From contig JAUNVB010000013.1 in assembly GCA_030537835.1 (NCBI GenBank), positions 1 to 43,827 of the forward strand: 43,827 nucleotides of DNA, read 5' to 3'. The notes beneath the pieces were generated by a model, which saw only the letters and a list, made by a program, of their open reading frames with translations, was not told the origin of the DNA and did no database searches. Position numbers and translations under genes: made by a program. The DNA comes from Andreesenia angusta. Its GTDB lineage: Bacteria > Bacillota > Clostridia > Tissierellales > Gottschalkiaceae. Below are positions 31,841 through 40,707 of this stretch, one piece after another. Positions within the stretch are counted from its first letter, which is position 1. The number at the start of each line of letters is the position of its first letter.

Positions 31841-33262
31841 ATGAGTACTAAACCTACAAAGTCGACTTCGGTTTTTGACTTTTATGGAAAGCCTGGCATT
31901 GGAACAGCACTTCCATTATCTGTACAACACGTACTAGCTATGATAATTGGAAATATAACTCCTGCACTTATAATTGCAGGAACAGTTAATGCTTTTGCAA
32001 AAGAGTCAGGAAAAGCATATGCAGGGGCAGATGCAGCTACACTTGTTCAATCAGCATTATTTATTGCAGGTATAGCTACATTGATTCAGTTATTTCCTAT
32101 TACTATTATAGGATCAAGACTTCCAGTTATAATGGGAGTAAGTTTCGCTTATATACCAACGCTTACAGCGGTAGGAGCTGAATATGGATTACCAGGTATA
32201 TTAGGAGCACAGATTGTTGGAGGTATAGTAGGTATCATAGTTGGTATCTTTATAAAACCTCTTAGAAAGTTCTTCCCACCTCTAGTGGCTGGAACAGTTG
32301 TTTTAAGTATAGGACTTTCATTATATCCAACTGCTATTAAATACATAGGTGGTGGTGGAGCTATATTAAGCACTCCTGAATTCGGAGCACCTAAACATTT
32401 AATAGTTGGAGGAGTAACATTATTAGTAGTTTTATTAGTAGGACAGTTTGGAAAAGGTATGTTAAAACTTTCTTCAATACTAGTTGGAATTATAGTTGGT
32501 TATATAGTAGCAATACCATTCGATTTAATCGATTTAGCAGCAGTAGGAGAAAAATCATGGTTAGCATTACCAGCTGTAGGGAAATTCCCTATAGAATTCC
32601 ATGGAGCAGCAATAATATCGATGGCAGTTATATTCGTAGTTAACTCAATCCAGGCGGTAGGAGATTTATCTGCTACTACAATGGGAGGATTTAATAGAGA
32701 AGTTACTGACCAAGAATTACAAGGTGGAATTATAGGTAGTGGACTTTCATCAGTAATTGGAGCTTTCTTCGGAGGACTTCCAATAGCAACGTATAGCCAG
32801 AACGTTGGTATAGTTGCAACTACTAAAGTTGTTTCAAGATTGGTATTTGCACTTTCAGCTATAATAGTTCTTATTGCTGGATTTATACCAAAATTTGGAG
32901 CACTTATGACTACAATTCCTCAAGCAGTTATTGGGGGAGCTACAATTGGAGTTTTCGCTAGTATTACAATGTCTGGAATAAGACTTATAATACAAGATGA
33001 ACTTTCAAACAGAAATACTGGAATAGTTGGACTAGCTCTAGCATTAGGTATGGGAGTTACTTCAGTACCTGAATTATTACAGAACTACGATCCATCAGTA
33101 AATATGATATTCGGAAGTTCACCAGTTGTAATAGCTACATTAGTAGCAGTTGTTCTTAATATAGTATTCCCACAAAAATCTCTAGCTGATGAGCAAAGAG
33201 AAAGAGATGAGATGGAAGCTAAAAAAGAAGCTAAAAGAGCAGCAAAAGCAGGTAAAAAATAA
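31841..33262 (+). CDS. NCS2-family nucleobase (xanthine/uracil-type) permease
   Basis: A 473-residue membrane protein with about 14 helices, imported nucleobase coupled to H+ or Na+. PLSVQHVLAMIIGNITPALI near the N-terminus is the QH motif of the uracil-xanthine family; FFPPLVAGTVVLSIGLSL and GLPIATYSQNVGIVATTKVVSR are the other conserved parts, the latter being the NCS2 signature. The Asn-containing NVG motif resembles xanthine/uric acid carriers more than UraA, but substrate assignment is tentative. The C-terminal tail is Glu/Lys/Ala-rich and charged. It is monocistronic, behind a near-consensus promoter and a structured leader, suggesting regulation by nucleobase supply. Confidence 0.9.
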   Translation: MSTKPTKSTSVFDFYGKPGIGTALPLSVQHVLAMIIGNITPALIIAGTVNAFAKESGKAYAGADAATLVQSALFIAGIATLIQLFPITIIGSRLPVIMGVSFAYIPTLTAVGAEYGLPGILGAQIVGGIVGIIVGIFIKPLRKFFPPLVAGTVVLSIGLSLYPTAIKYIGGGGAILSTPEFGAPKHLIVGGVTLLVVLLVGQFGKGMLKLSSILVGIIVGYIVAIPFDLIDLAAVGEKSWLALPAVGKFPIEFHGAAIISMAVIFVVNSIQAVGDLSATTMGGFNREVTDQELQGGIIGSGLSSVIGAFFGGLPIATYSQNVGIVATTKVVSRLVFALSAIIVLIAGFIPKFGALMTTIPQAVIGGATIGVFASITMSGIRLIIQDELSNRNTGIVGLALALGMGVTSVPELLQNYDPSVNMIFGSSPVVIATLVAVVLNIVFPQKSLADEQRERDEMEAKKEAKRAAKAGKK

Positions 33263-33291
33263 ATGTTCTTATAAATAGATTTTAATATTTT

Positions 33292-33333
33292 AAAGAGATG
33301 GTTAAATCATAGAGATTTTCCATCTCTTTTTTT
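33292..33333 (+). terminator. Terminator of the permease gene
   Basis: AAAGAGATGG (33292-33301) pairs with CCATCTCTTT (33320-33329), followed by T to 33333. Confidence 0.88.
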
Positions 33334-33356
33334 CTATTTATTATTAAATAATCGAT

Positions 33357-33411
33357 AAAGACATATAGATTGACCTAAACTTCTTTTCTAGATTAGGATC
33401 TATATGTCTTT
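33357..33411. other. Extra long hairpin of unknown role
   Basis: AAAGACATATAGAT (33357-33370) pairs perfectly over 14 bases with ATCTATATGTCTTT (33398-33411), with inner CCTAA/TTAGG (33374-33378 with 33393-33397). It lies 24 bases after the permease terminator and upstream of the next promoter, so it is needed by neither. It could be a second terminator, a small RNA or a repeat element. Confidence 0.5.
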
Positions 33412-33479
33412 GTTTATTATAAATATGAAATAAGCTCTATTCAAAATGATGTAAATAAAGCACATAAATTGATTACTAA

Positions 33480-33488
33480 TGTTATAAT
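33480..33488 (+). promoter_or_regulatory. Extended -10 promoter for the CvfB-containing operon
   Basis: TGTTATAAT (TGnTATAAT) lies about 38 bases before ATG 33526. The -35 region has no good match. Confidence 0.5.
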
Positions 33489-33525
33489 ATTAATAATAGA
33501 TTCAAGAGTATTGGAGGTATTCGTT

Positions 33526-33885
33526 ATGATAGATTTAGAGAAATTAAAAAAAGGAGATAAATTTTATAAAGCAGATATGAATGGTGTAATAGAATGTATT
33601 ATGGATGATGATGAAATTCAGCCATATGGTAGCTTTGCAGTTAAAGTAACAGAAAGGGACGGTAAGCTATTAATAATCACTAAAGAAGATTATGAGCATA
33701 TATATTATACTAGAGAAGAAGCAATAGAAGGATGCAAGGCTTTTCCATCTGAAAGAGTAGAGCAGCTTTTAGTTGATAAAAAATGGCTTAAGGATTTATT
33801 CTATGTATATAAAACTTATATGACTGACAATTATGTAGAAGAAATGAGAAGAGCTATAGAAGAAGAGATGGATATAGAGTTATAG
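33526..33885 (+). CDS. Hypothetical acidic protein
   Basis: A 119-residue soluble protein not assignable to a family. The start is ATG 33526, since GGAGG at 33513-33517 lies 8 bases upstream; the frame is open further upstream without a ribosome site. It begins MIDLEKLKKGDKFYKADMNG, which looks like a beta-rich KOW/SH3-like opening, and ends in an acidic helix (EEMRRAIEEEMDIEL). It precedes cvfB by 20 bases and is probably co-transcribed with it and with cls. Confidence 0.7.
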   Translation: MIDLEKLKKGDKFYKADMNGVIECIMDDDEIQPYGSFAVKVTERDGKLLIITKEDYEHIYYTREEAIEGCKAFPSERVEQLLVDKKWLKDLFYVYKTYMTDNYVEEMRRAIEEEMDIEL

Positions 33886-33905
33886 GTAAAGGGTGAGGAG
33901 AGAAT

Positions 33906-34754
33906 ATGATAGAGTTAGGAAAAATTCAAGAATTAGAGGTAAAGAAAAAAAGTGAATCAGGTTCGTATCTAGGGGAAATAGGAGAAGAGGGACAAATAGT
34001 ATTTCTTCCAAAATCTCAAGAAGGAGATTGTAAAAATATTAAGAAAGGATCTATGGTAGAAGTTTTTGTATATAAGGATTCAGAAGGAAGGATGGTAGCT
34101 ACTACAAAAAAGCCATTATTAGAAATAGGCGAAATAGGCTTTTTAAAAGTTATTTCGACTACTAAAATAGGAGCATTTTTAGATTGGGGTCTCGACAAAG
34201 ATATATTATTGCCTTTTAGAGAGCAATTAGGTTCAATTAAAGAAGGTGATGATCTTATAGTAGTACCCTATATAGATAAAACTGGAAGAATAGCAGCAAC
34301 GATGAAGATTTATAATTATCTCGTATGTGAAAATCCTTATAAAGAGAATCAAGAAGTTAAAGGAATAGTATACGATATAAAGAAAGATTTAGGTGTACTA
34401 GTTGCAGTAGATTCTAAATATCATGGACTTATTCATAAAGAAGAGGTTTTTCATGATTTCGAAATAGGTCAGAAAGTAAGAGCAAAAGTGCTAAGAAAAA
34501 GAGATGATGGTAAGCTAGATTTAAGTATTGGTGGAAAAGCTTATCAGTCTATAGATAAGGACTCAAAGAAGATATATGAATTGCTTTTAAAAAATAAGGG
34601 TAGATTAAATTTGCATGATAAAAGTAAACCAGAAGAGATAAATAGATTATTGAATATGAGTAAAAATTCTTTCAAAAGAGCTATAGGAAGACTCTATAAA
34701 GAGGGCATTATAAATTTATATGATAATAGAATAGAATTAAAACAAAAGGATTAG
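33906..34754 (+). CDS. cvfB: S1-like RNA-binding protein CvfB (YitL family)
   Basis: A 282-residue protein with three S1-like domains followed by a winged-helix domain. The blocks GFLKVISTTKIGAFLDWGLDKDILLPFREQ and IVYDIKKDLGVLVAVDSKYHGLIHKEE are S1 folds, and the C-terminus (KKIYELLLKNKGRLNLHDKSKPEEINRLLNMSKNSFKRAIGRLYKEGII) is the winged helix typical of CvfB. In staphylococci CvfB binds RNA and affects virulence and stress gene expression. Its stop is 2 bases before the cardiolipin synthase start, so they are tightly coupled. Confidence 0.92.
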   Translation: MIELGKIQELEVKKKSESGSYLGEIGEEGQIVFLPKSQEGDCKNIKKGSMVEVFVYKDSEGRMVATTKKPLLEIGEIGFLKVISTTKIGAFLDWGLDKDILLPFREQLGSIKEGDDLIVVPYIDKTGRIAATMKIYNYLVCENPYKENQEVKGIVYDIKKDLGVLVAVDSKYHGLIHKEEVFHDFEIGQKVRAKVLRKRDDGKLDLSIGGKAYQSIDKDSKKIYELLLKNKGRLNLHDKSKPEEINRLLNMSKNSFKRAIGRLYKEGIINLYDNRIELKQKD

Positions 34755-34756
34755 TC

Positions 34757-36217
34757 ATGGACAGAGTATTATCTTTTATTGCTAAAAACTTTATATATAT
34801 AATAATTTTTATAAATATGATATTCGTATTCTATTTAATCTTCCATGAAAGAAGAGATGAGAGTTCAACTCTTTCATGGATACTGGTATTGACTCATCTG
34901 CCTATAATAGGTTTTTTATTCTATCTAGTACTTGGACAGAGATTTAATAAGAGAAAATTATATAGAAAAAAAGCCGATGCTGAGAGAAAAAGAATAGAAG
35001 CTCAGATGAAGAAAATAGATTCAGCAGATATAAAAGAAGAGATAAAAAGATTTGAAGAGCTGATTAAATTGAACTATAATTCTGAAGGTTCAATATATAG
35101 CCAAGACAATGAATTGGAATTGATATTTGATGGAAAAGAAAAATTCAAGAAATTATTTAAAGATATAGATGAAGCTAAAGAATTTATTCATTTAGAATAC
35201 TATACTATAGAAAATGATAGCTTAGGAAAAGAAATTATAGATAGATTGATAAATAAAGCTAAAGAAGGTGTAGAAGTAAAAGTTCTAATGGATACATTAG
35301 GAAGTATGAATTTGATTAGTAAGAAATGCCTAAGAGAATTAGAAGAAGCGGGAGGAGAATTTGCAGCTTTTTTTCCAAAAAAGTTTAGCTATTTTAGTAA
35401 GAGGATTAATTTTATAAATCATAGAAAAATTGTAGTTATAGATAAAAGAGTCGGATATCTTGGAGGATTTAATATAGGGGAGAGCTATATAAGTGAAAAT
35501 GAAAAAGTAGGGTATTGGAGAGATACTCATATGAGAATAAAGGGCTCTTTTCTCAATGATTTAGAGAGAAGGTTTTTATTCGATTGGTGTTATTCGAATC
35601 AACTAGATATAAATGATTTTCATGACTATTTAGAGGAAGAAGTTAAAGAAAAAAATGGTAGTGTTGGAATGCAATTAGTATCTAGTGGACCAGATATATA
35701 TGAGCCATATATTAGAAATGGTATTTTAAAGATGATAAATGAAGCAAAGGAATCGATATTCATACAAACCCCTTATTTTGTACCGGATGATCCGATCTAT
35801 GAATCTTTAAAAGTTGCTGCACTTTCAGGCATAGATGTTAGACTTATGGTTCCAAAGCATAACGATCATAAATTTATGAGATGGGCAGCAAGTGCAAAGA
35901 TGTTACCATTATTAGAATGTGGGGTTAAAATATATTTATATGAAAAAAACAATAAAGGATTCCTTCATGCGAAGACATTAGTAATAGATTCAGAAATATC
36001 GACAATAGGTACAGCAAATATGGATGTTAGAAGTTTTAAATTAAACTTTGAAACTAATGCATTCATATTTGATAGTGGAGTATCTGAGATTCAATACAAT
36101 AAATTTCTAGAAGATTCTAAGGAATGTGATTTGATAAAGCTTGAAGAATTCAGAAATAGATCTAGAACTACTAAGATGTGTGAATCTGTAGTCAGACTAT
36201 TTTCACCACTTTTATAA
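34757..36217 (+). CDS. cls: Cardiolipin synthase
   Basis: A 486-residue phospholipase-D-family enzyme that joins two phosphatidylglycerols into cardiolipin at the membrane. Two N-terminal helices (about 10-30 and 39-60) anchor it. The HKD motifs are H222-K224-D229 (NHRKIVVIDKR) and H404-K406-D411 (LHAKTLVIDSE), both complete, each followed by the usual GG/GTANMD block. Length is normal for Firmicute Cls. It starts 2 bases after cvfB. Confidence 0.95.
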   Translation: MDRVLSFIAKNFIYIIIFINMIFVFYLIFHERRDESSTLSWILVLTHLPIIGFLFYLVLGQRFNKRKLYRKKADAERKRIEAQMKKIDSADIKEEIKRFEELIKLNYNSEGSIYSQDNELELIFDGKEKFKKLFKDIDEAKEFIHLEYYTIENDSLGKEIIDRLINKAKEGVEVKVLMDTLGSMNLISKKCLRELEEAGGEFAAFFPKKFSYFSKRINFINHRKIVVIDKRVGYLGGFNIGESYISENEKVGYWRDTHMRIKGSFLNDLERRFLFDWCYSNQLDINDFHDYLEEEVKEKNGSVGMQLVSSGPDIYEPYIRNGILKMINEAKESIFIQTPYFVPDDPIYESLKVAALSGIDVRLMVPKHNDHKFMRWAASAKMLPLLECGVKIYLYEKNNKGFLHAKTLVIDSEISTIGTANMDVRSFKLNFETNAFIFDSGVSEIQYNKFLEDSKECDLIKLEEFRNRSRTTKMCESVVRLFSPLL

Positions 36218-36245
36218 GTTTTAATTATAGAGAGGATGTGATTAT

Positions 36246-37469
36246 TTGGATAAAGAATTATATTTAAGTCAAGTTAAGAAGATAGATTTTGATGAAGCAG
36301 AAAAAAGATTATCTAAAGTTATAAGAAAGACTAGACTTATATATAGTAGAGAATTGAGTGAAGAGACGAATAACTATATATATATTAAGCCTGAAAATTT
36401 ACAAAATACGGGTTCTTTTAAGATAAGGGGAGCCTATAATAGGATATTCAAATTGACTGAGGAAGAGAAAGAAAGAGGACTAATAGCTTCTTCTGCGGGG
36501 AATCATGCACAGGGAGTGGCTTATTCTGCAAATAAAGCAGGTGTTAAGGCAACTATAGTTATGCCTAATACGACTCCACTTATAAAAGTTGAAGCTACTA
36601 AAAGATTTGGTGCAGAAGTAATATTACATGGAGACTGTTATGATGAAGCTTATTTAAAAGCAAGAGAGTTAGAAGAAGAGAAAGGGTATGTATTTATACA
36701 TCCGTTTAATGACCCTGATGTAATTGAAGGTCAAGGGACTATAAGTCTTGAAATTCTAGAGGAATTAAAAGATGCTGATTATATATTAGCTCCAATTGGT
36801 GGCGGAGGTCTAATAAGTGGTATAGCTATAGCAGCTAAGAGAATAAATCCCGGTATAAAAATAATAGGTGTTGAACCCGAAGGAGCAAGAACGCTTAGCA
36901 ATTCAATGACATATGGGGAGCCGGTATGTCTTGACAAGGTTTATACAATAGCTGATGGTGTTGCTGTAAAAGAACCAGGAGATTTGACTTTTGAAATAAT
37001 AAGAGATTATGTGGATGAAATAGTGGTTGTATCCGATTATGAGATAATGGAGGCATTTTTAATCTTATTAGACAATCATAAATTAATAGGGGAAAATGCT
37101 GGAGTAGCATCACTTGCTGCTGTAAAGAAATTAGATTTAAAGTATAAAAAAATTGTATCTGTAATAAGCGGTGGAAATATTGATGTTCTGACATTGTCTT
37201 CAATGATAAGTAGAGGTTTAATTGCAAGAGGAAGGATATTTAGTTTTGCAGTAGAATTACCTGATAGACCAGGAGAGCTAGTTAAGATATCTGAAACTCT
37301 TGCAAGAGAGAATGCAAATGTTATAAAACTTGAACATAATCAATTGAGAAGCATAGATAGATTTATGGAAGTAGAGCTTAAAGTGACTGTAGAGACAAAT
37401 GGACCTAAACATATTACTAAAATAATAAAAGCTTTAAATAAAGAGGGTTATGAAGTATTTGAAGCATAA
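36246..37469 (+). CDS. ilvA: Threonine ammonia-lyase (threonine dehydratase)
   Basis: A 407-residue PLP enzyme that turns threonine into 2-oxobutanoate and ammonia. The PLP lysine is Lys59 in GSFKIRGA, the phosphate-binding loop is PIGGGGLISG (about 180-190), and the C-terminal region from about residue 330 (FAVELPDRPGELVKISETLARENANVIKLEHNQ) is a single ACT-like domain. This short form, with one ACT domain, is common in anaerobes and may serve degradation as well as isoleucine synthesis. Start TTG 36246 follows GAGGATG. It lies 29 bases after cls. Confidence 0.9.
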   Translation: MDKELYLSQVKKIDFDEAEKRLSKVIRKTRLIYSRELSEETNNYIYIKPENLQNTGSFKIRGAYNRIFKLTEEEKERGLIASSAGNHAQGVAYSANKAGVKATIVMPNTTPLIKVEATKRFGAEVILHGDCYDEAYLKARELEEEKGYVFIHPFNDPDVIEGQGTISLEILEELKDADYILAPIGGGGLISGIAIAAKRINPGIKIIGVEPEGARTLSNSMTYGEPVCLDKVYTIADGVAVKEPGDLTFEIIRDYVDEIVVVSDYEIMEAFLILLDNHKLIGENAGVASLAAVKKLDLKYKKIVSVISGGNIDVLTLSSMISRGLIARGRIFSFAVELPDRPGELVKISETLARENANVIKLEHNQLRSIDRFMEVELKVTVETNGPKHITKIIKALNKEGYEVFEA

Positions 37470-37487
37470 AACTTAGGAGGGATTATT

Positions 37488-38171
37488 TTGAATAGAAAAA
37501 GAATATTAAGTCTTGTATTAGTTGGATTTTTAGGTATTAGTCTATATGGATGTGGAAAAAGTGATGATGATAAATTAGAAGAAAAAACGAATAAAGAGAA
37601 TAAGGTTACAATTGATAAGAAAGAAGAAAGTAGTAAAGATCAAGAAAAAAAAGGTAATAAAGAAGAAAAAGAAGAAAAATTAGAAAAATAAGATAATACT
37701 GAAGATATTAATATTGAAGAAAATAAAGAAGAAATAAATTCTGAAATAAATAAAGATGAATTGAAAGACTCTATAGTTAAAGGAAAAGATATAATATTTA
37801 AAATACTGACATCTAGAGATCAGGATAAAGTTGATTATGAAAACAATAGAACGGGATTAACAGAAGAATTCAACTCTATAGATAAGATAAAATCAGCACT
37901 TAACCCTTATTATACGGATAGATATATTGAAGACTTCCTAAAAAATATACTCCAAGCTGAGGAAGAAAATGGTGAAATTACTATTGCTTTAGGAGACATA
38001 GGAATGTGGGCAGAGTATTCTGAATTGAATATAAAAGATATAAAAGATATGGGAGATAATATATACGAAGTTGACTATACTGCTCCATCGGGAGTTGGAG
38101 ATATAAATCACAAAGCGACTATAGAAAAAGTAGATAATTATTGGAAGATGGATAAAGAATCAAATTATTAA
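37488..38171 (+). pseudogene. Lipoprotein gene interrupted by an in-frame TAA
   Basis: The frame starts at TTG 37488 (AGGAGGG upstream) with a lipoprotein signal ending YGCGKS. It runs through a Glu/Lys-rich linker to TAA 37689-37691. The same frame then continues without any stop for 160 codons to 38171, first with the same acidic, Asn-rich linker style (DNTEDINIEENKEE) and then a folded-looking domain (LNPYYTDRYIEDFLKNILQAEE ... HKATIEKVDNYWKM). The ORF from TTG 37761 has no ribosome site. So a single nonsense change splits one 227-codon gene. Either it is inactive, the stop is read through, or there is a sequencing error. Family not recognised; the C-terminal part resembles small secreted domains of Firmicute lipoproteins. 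Confidence 0.7.
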
Positions 38172-38197
38172 GATATTTATAACTAAATAGATAAAAG

Positions 38198-38232
38198 AAA
38201 AATACTCTAATTAAATATTAGAGTATTTTTTT
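38198..38232 (+). terminator. Terminator after the lipoprotein gene
   Basis: AAAAATACTCTAA pairs with TTAGAGTATTTTT around TTAAATA, followed by T. It ends the operon starting at 33526. Confidence 0.85.
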
Positions 38233-38347
38233 ATGAAAATAAGAATATACTATTATAAAGTCTTTAACGATAGAAATTATTTATTTGAATATATATTTAT
38301 CTAATTATATACTTGCTTTGTAGAAATATATAGAAAGGAAGATATAT

Positions 38348-39772
38348 TTGGAAGATAATATTAATAATCACCAAGAAGCTACATTTGGCATCTCTTTATT
38401 AGCGATTGCTTCTATAGTCTTTATAATGTTTATGGGTGTTATGTATTTAAAAACAATTTCTATTCAGACTTGCTTAATAGTTTCAATTACTTTATTATGT
38501 ATTATTTCTTCTTATTTTTTAAAATACTCATTTAATGAATTGATGGATATTATGGCAAAGAGCATAAAAAATGGAGCATTCGGCCTATGGTTCTTTATTG
38601 CTATAGGAGGAATAATCTCATCTTATATGATGTCAGGGACAGTTCCTGCTATTATCTATTATGGTGTTAAATTAATAAATCCAAAAATATTTTTACCAGC
38701 ATGTCTATTATTATCTAGTATTACAGCAATTTCTACGGGAACGTCATGGGGAACTGTAGGAACGATAGGAGTTGCATTAATAGGAATTGGACAAGGGATG
38801 GGAATACCACTACCGATTATAGCTGCAGCAATAGTATCAGGTGCGACTTTTGGAGATAAGATGTCCCCGATTTCTGATACTCCTAATTTAGCATCTATGG
38901 CTTCGGGTTCTGAATTAATCCCTACGATTAAAGCTATGATGACAACAATAACTCCTGCTTTTATTATTTCTTTTTTTATATTTGCAATATTAGGATTAAA
39001 ATATTCAGATACAGATATAGACTATAGGATAATTGAAGAGACAAAAACAGTTTTAGAGAATAATTTTAATTTAAATCCCATTGTACTATTGCCAATTTTT
39101 ATATTATTAATACTTACGATTAAAAAATTTCCATCTTTACCAGGAATGGCAATAGCTATTAGCTTAGGAATAGCTATTTCAATTATTTTCCAAAATGAAA
39201 GCTTTACAAAATGTATTGAAGCTCTTAATTCTGGATTCAATATTGAAACCGGTTCAGATTATGTAGATCCAATACTAAATAGAGGAGGATTACAGAATAT
39301 GTTAGGCACATTTTCAATAGCATTCCTAGGAATATCTATGGGAGGGCTATTAAATGAATGTGGCTATTTAAAAGCAATATTTACACGATTACTAAGAAAG
39401 ATCAAAGGGATAGAATCGCTTTCAATTGTAGTTATGATCAGCTCAATTATGTCTACTGCTCTCTTAAGCGAAGCATATCTATCTTATATTTTAAATGGGG
39501 CTATTTATAAAAAAGAATTTGATAGAAGAGGAGTGAGTCGTGTAATCTTAGCACGATTGATAAGTGAGGGAGGATTAATGCCTGCACCTTTAATGCCATG
39601 GACTACATTCGGTGCATTCTGTATTGCCACTTTAGGCATATCAGGCATTGAATTTGCACCATATGCTTTTTTGAATTATTTATCACCGATTATATCCTTG
39701 CTTATGACATATATGGGAATTGGAATAGTTTGGAATAAAAATAAGGAGAGAGAATATAGAAATGATCAATAA
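38348..39772 (+). CDS. NhaC-family Na+/H+ antiporter
   Basis: A 474-residue membrane protein with about 11-12 helices. TAISTGTSWGTVGTIGVALIGIGQGMGIPLPIIAAAIVSGATFGDKMSPISDTPNLA is the NhaC signature, with the conserved SPISDT motif. Members exchange Na+ for H+ and some, such as MleN and ArcD-like relatives, couple to organic acids or amino acids. It starts at TTG 38348 after AGGAAG, and overlaps the next gene (DUF169) by 11 bases, so the two are made together. In this context it may be a substrate-specific exchanger rather than a housekeeping antiporter. Confidence 0.88.
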   Translation: MEDNINNHQEATFGISLLAIASIVFIMFMGVMYLKTISIQTCLIVSITLLCIISSYFLKYSFNELMDIMAKSIKNGAFGLWFFIAIGGIISSYMMSGTVPAIIYYGVKLINPKIFLPACLLLSSITAISTGTSWGTVGTIGVALIGIGQGMGIPLPIIAAAIVSGATFGDKMSPISDTPNLASMASGSELIPTIKAMMTTITPAFIISFFIFAILGLKYSDTDIDYRIIEETKTVLENNFNLNPIVLLPIFILLILTIKKFPSLPGMAIAISLGIAISIIFQNESFTKCIEALNSGFNIETGSDYVDPILNRGGLQNMLGTFSIAFLGISMGGLLNECGYLKAIFTRLLRKIKGIESLSIVVMISSIMSTALLSEAYLSYILNGAIYKKEFDRRGVSRVILARLISEGGLMPAPLMPWTTFGAFCIATLGISGIEFAPYAFLNYLSPIISLLMTYMGIGIVWNKNKEREYRNDQ

Positions 39773-40556
39773 AGAGAATGCTTATAAATACTTAAAAGAG
39801 TTATTAAATCTAGATAGATCTATTTCAGGAGCTAGATTCATAGAGACTGAGGAAGAATATGAAAATCTTGCTATTCCTGAACAAAAAGGAACAGTGTGTT
39901 TTATTGGGAGAAGAGCCTTAGAAGGATACCATATAAAATCTAATGCTAATAGTATAGTATGTGACTATGGAGCTTATGCTATTGGAGCAAAAAAACCTGA
40001 TAAAAGCATATTGAATGGAGAGAGCTATGCTCTTTGTGGACTTTATAGCAATAAAAATATTGCAAAATCAGTAGTTGACAGCATGCATTATTCAGAAAAA
40101 GAAATATATGGAATAGAAATAGGTCCGTTTTCAAAAGTTTCAAATGCAGATATTGTATATATTGTATGTGATACAAAACAAGCCATGAGAGTTTTTCAAG
40201 GATATACTTATTATTATGGACCAGCGAAAAATATTGGATTTATAGGAAATCAAGCAATGTGTGGAGATATTTTATCTAAGCCTTTGTATAATAAAGATAT
40301 AAATATATCTTTATTCTGTAAAGGGGCAAGAAAGTATGGAGCATTTGGAGATGGAGAACTTGCTATTTCTATGCCTATAGAAATATTTTACAATACGGCT
40401 TATGGTGTATTTATGACAGTAGATCCTGTAGAAAATCCAAAAGATAAAGTGAAATTATCTAAGAGGTTAGAAGTATCTGGAATAAAATATGAATTCGATA
40501 TGCAGGCAAGTTATGGTAAAGTTTTAGATGAATATGCAAAGGAGATAGAAAATTGA
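39762..40556 (+). CDS. DUF169 family protein
   Basis: A 264-residue cytoplasmic protein. The layout of the DUF169 family (COG2043) is visible: a start with KYLKELLNLDRSISGARFI, a central conserved Cys/Gly region (SIVCDYGAYAIGAKKP), and GNQAMCGDILSKPLY plus FCKGARKYGAFGDGELAISMP. Conserved Cys residues in such proteins hint at metal or cofactor binding. Function is unknown, but members often lie near methyltransferase or corrinoid genes in anaerobes (from memory, not checked). It begins inside the end of the NhaC gene. It is followed after 150 bases by the ATPase and UroD-like genes. Confidence 0.75.
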   Translation: MINKENAYKYLKELLNLDRSISGARFIETEEEYENLAIPEQKGTVCFIGRRALEGYHIKSNANSIVCDYGAYAIGAKKPDKSILNGESYALCGLYSNKNIAKSVVDSMHYSEKEIYGIEIGPFSKVSNADIVYIVCDTKQAMRVFQGYTYYYGPAKNIGFIGNQAMCGDILSKPLYNKDINISLFCKGARKYGAFGDGELAISMPIEIFYNTAYGVFMTVDPVENPKDKVKLSKRLEVSGIKYEFDMQASYGKVLDEYAKEIEN

Positions 40557-40707
40557 ATAGGTTATAGAAAAACACAATAGTTTTTCTAAAATGGATAGAT
40601 AAATTAATTGATATGATTCGAGTTTTAATTTGAATATTAAGTATTATGTATTAAAATAGAATTAGTAATATTTGTTTGACGATAATTCATATGAAAGAGG
40701 TATTGAT

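Noticed and set aside
37761-38171. Separate 136-codon gene
   Set aside because: No ribosome site, and it is in the same frame as the lipoprotein start upstream, so it is the second half of the interrupted gene.
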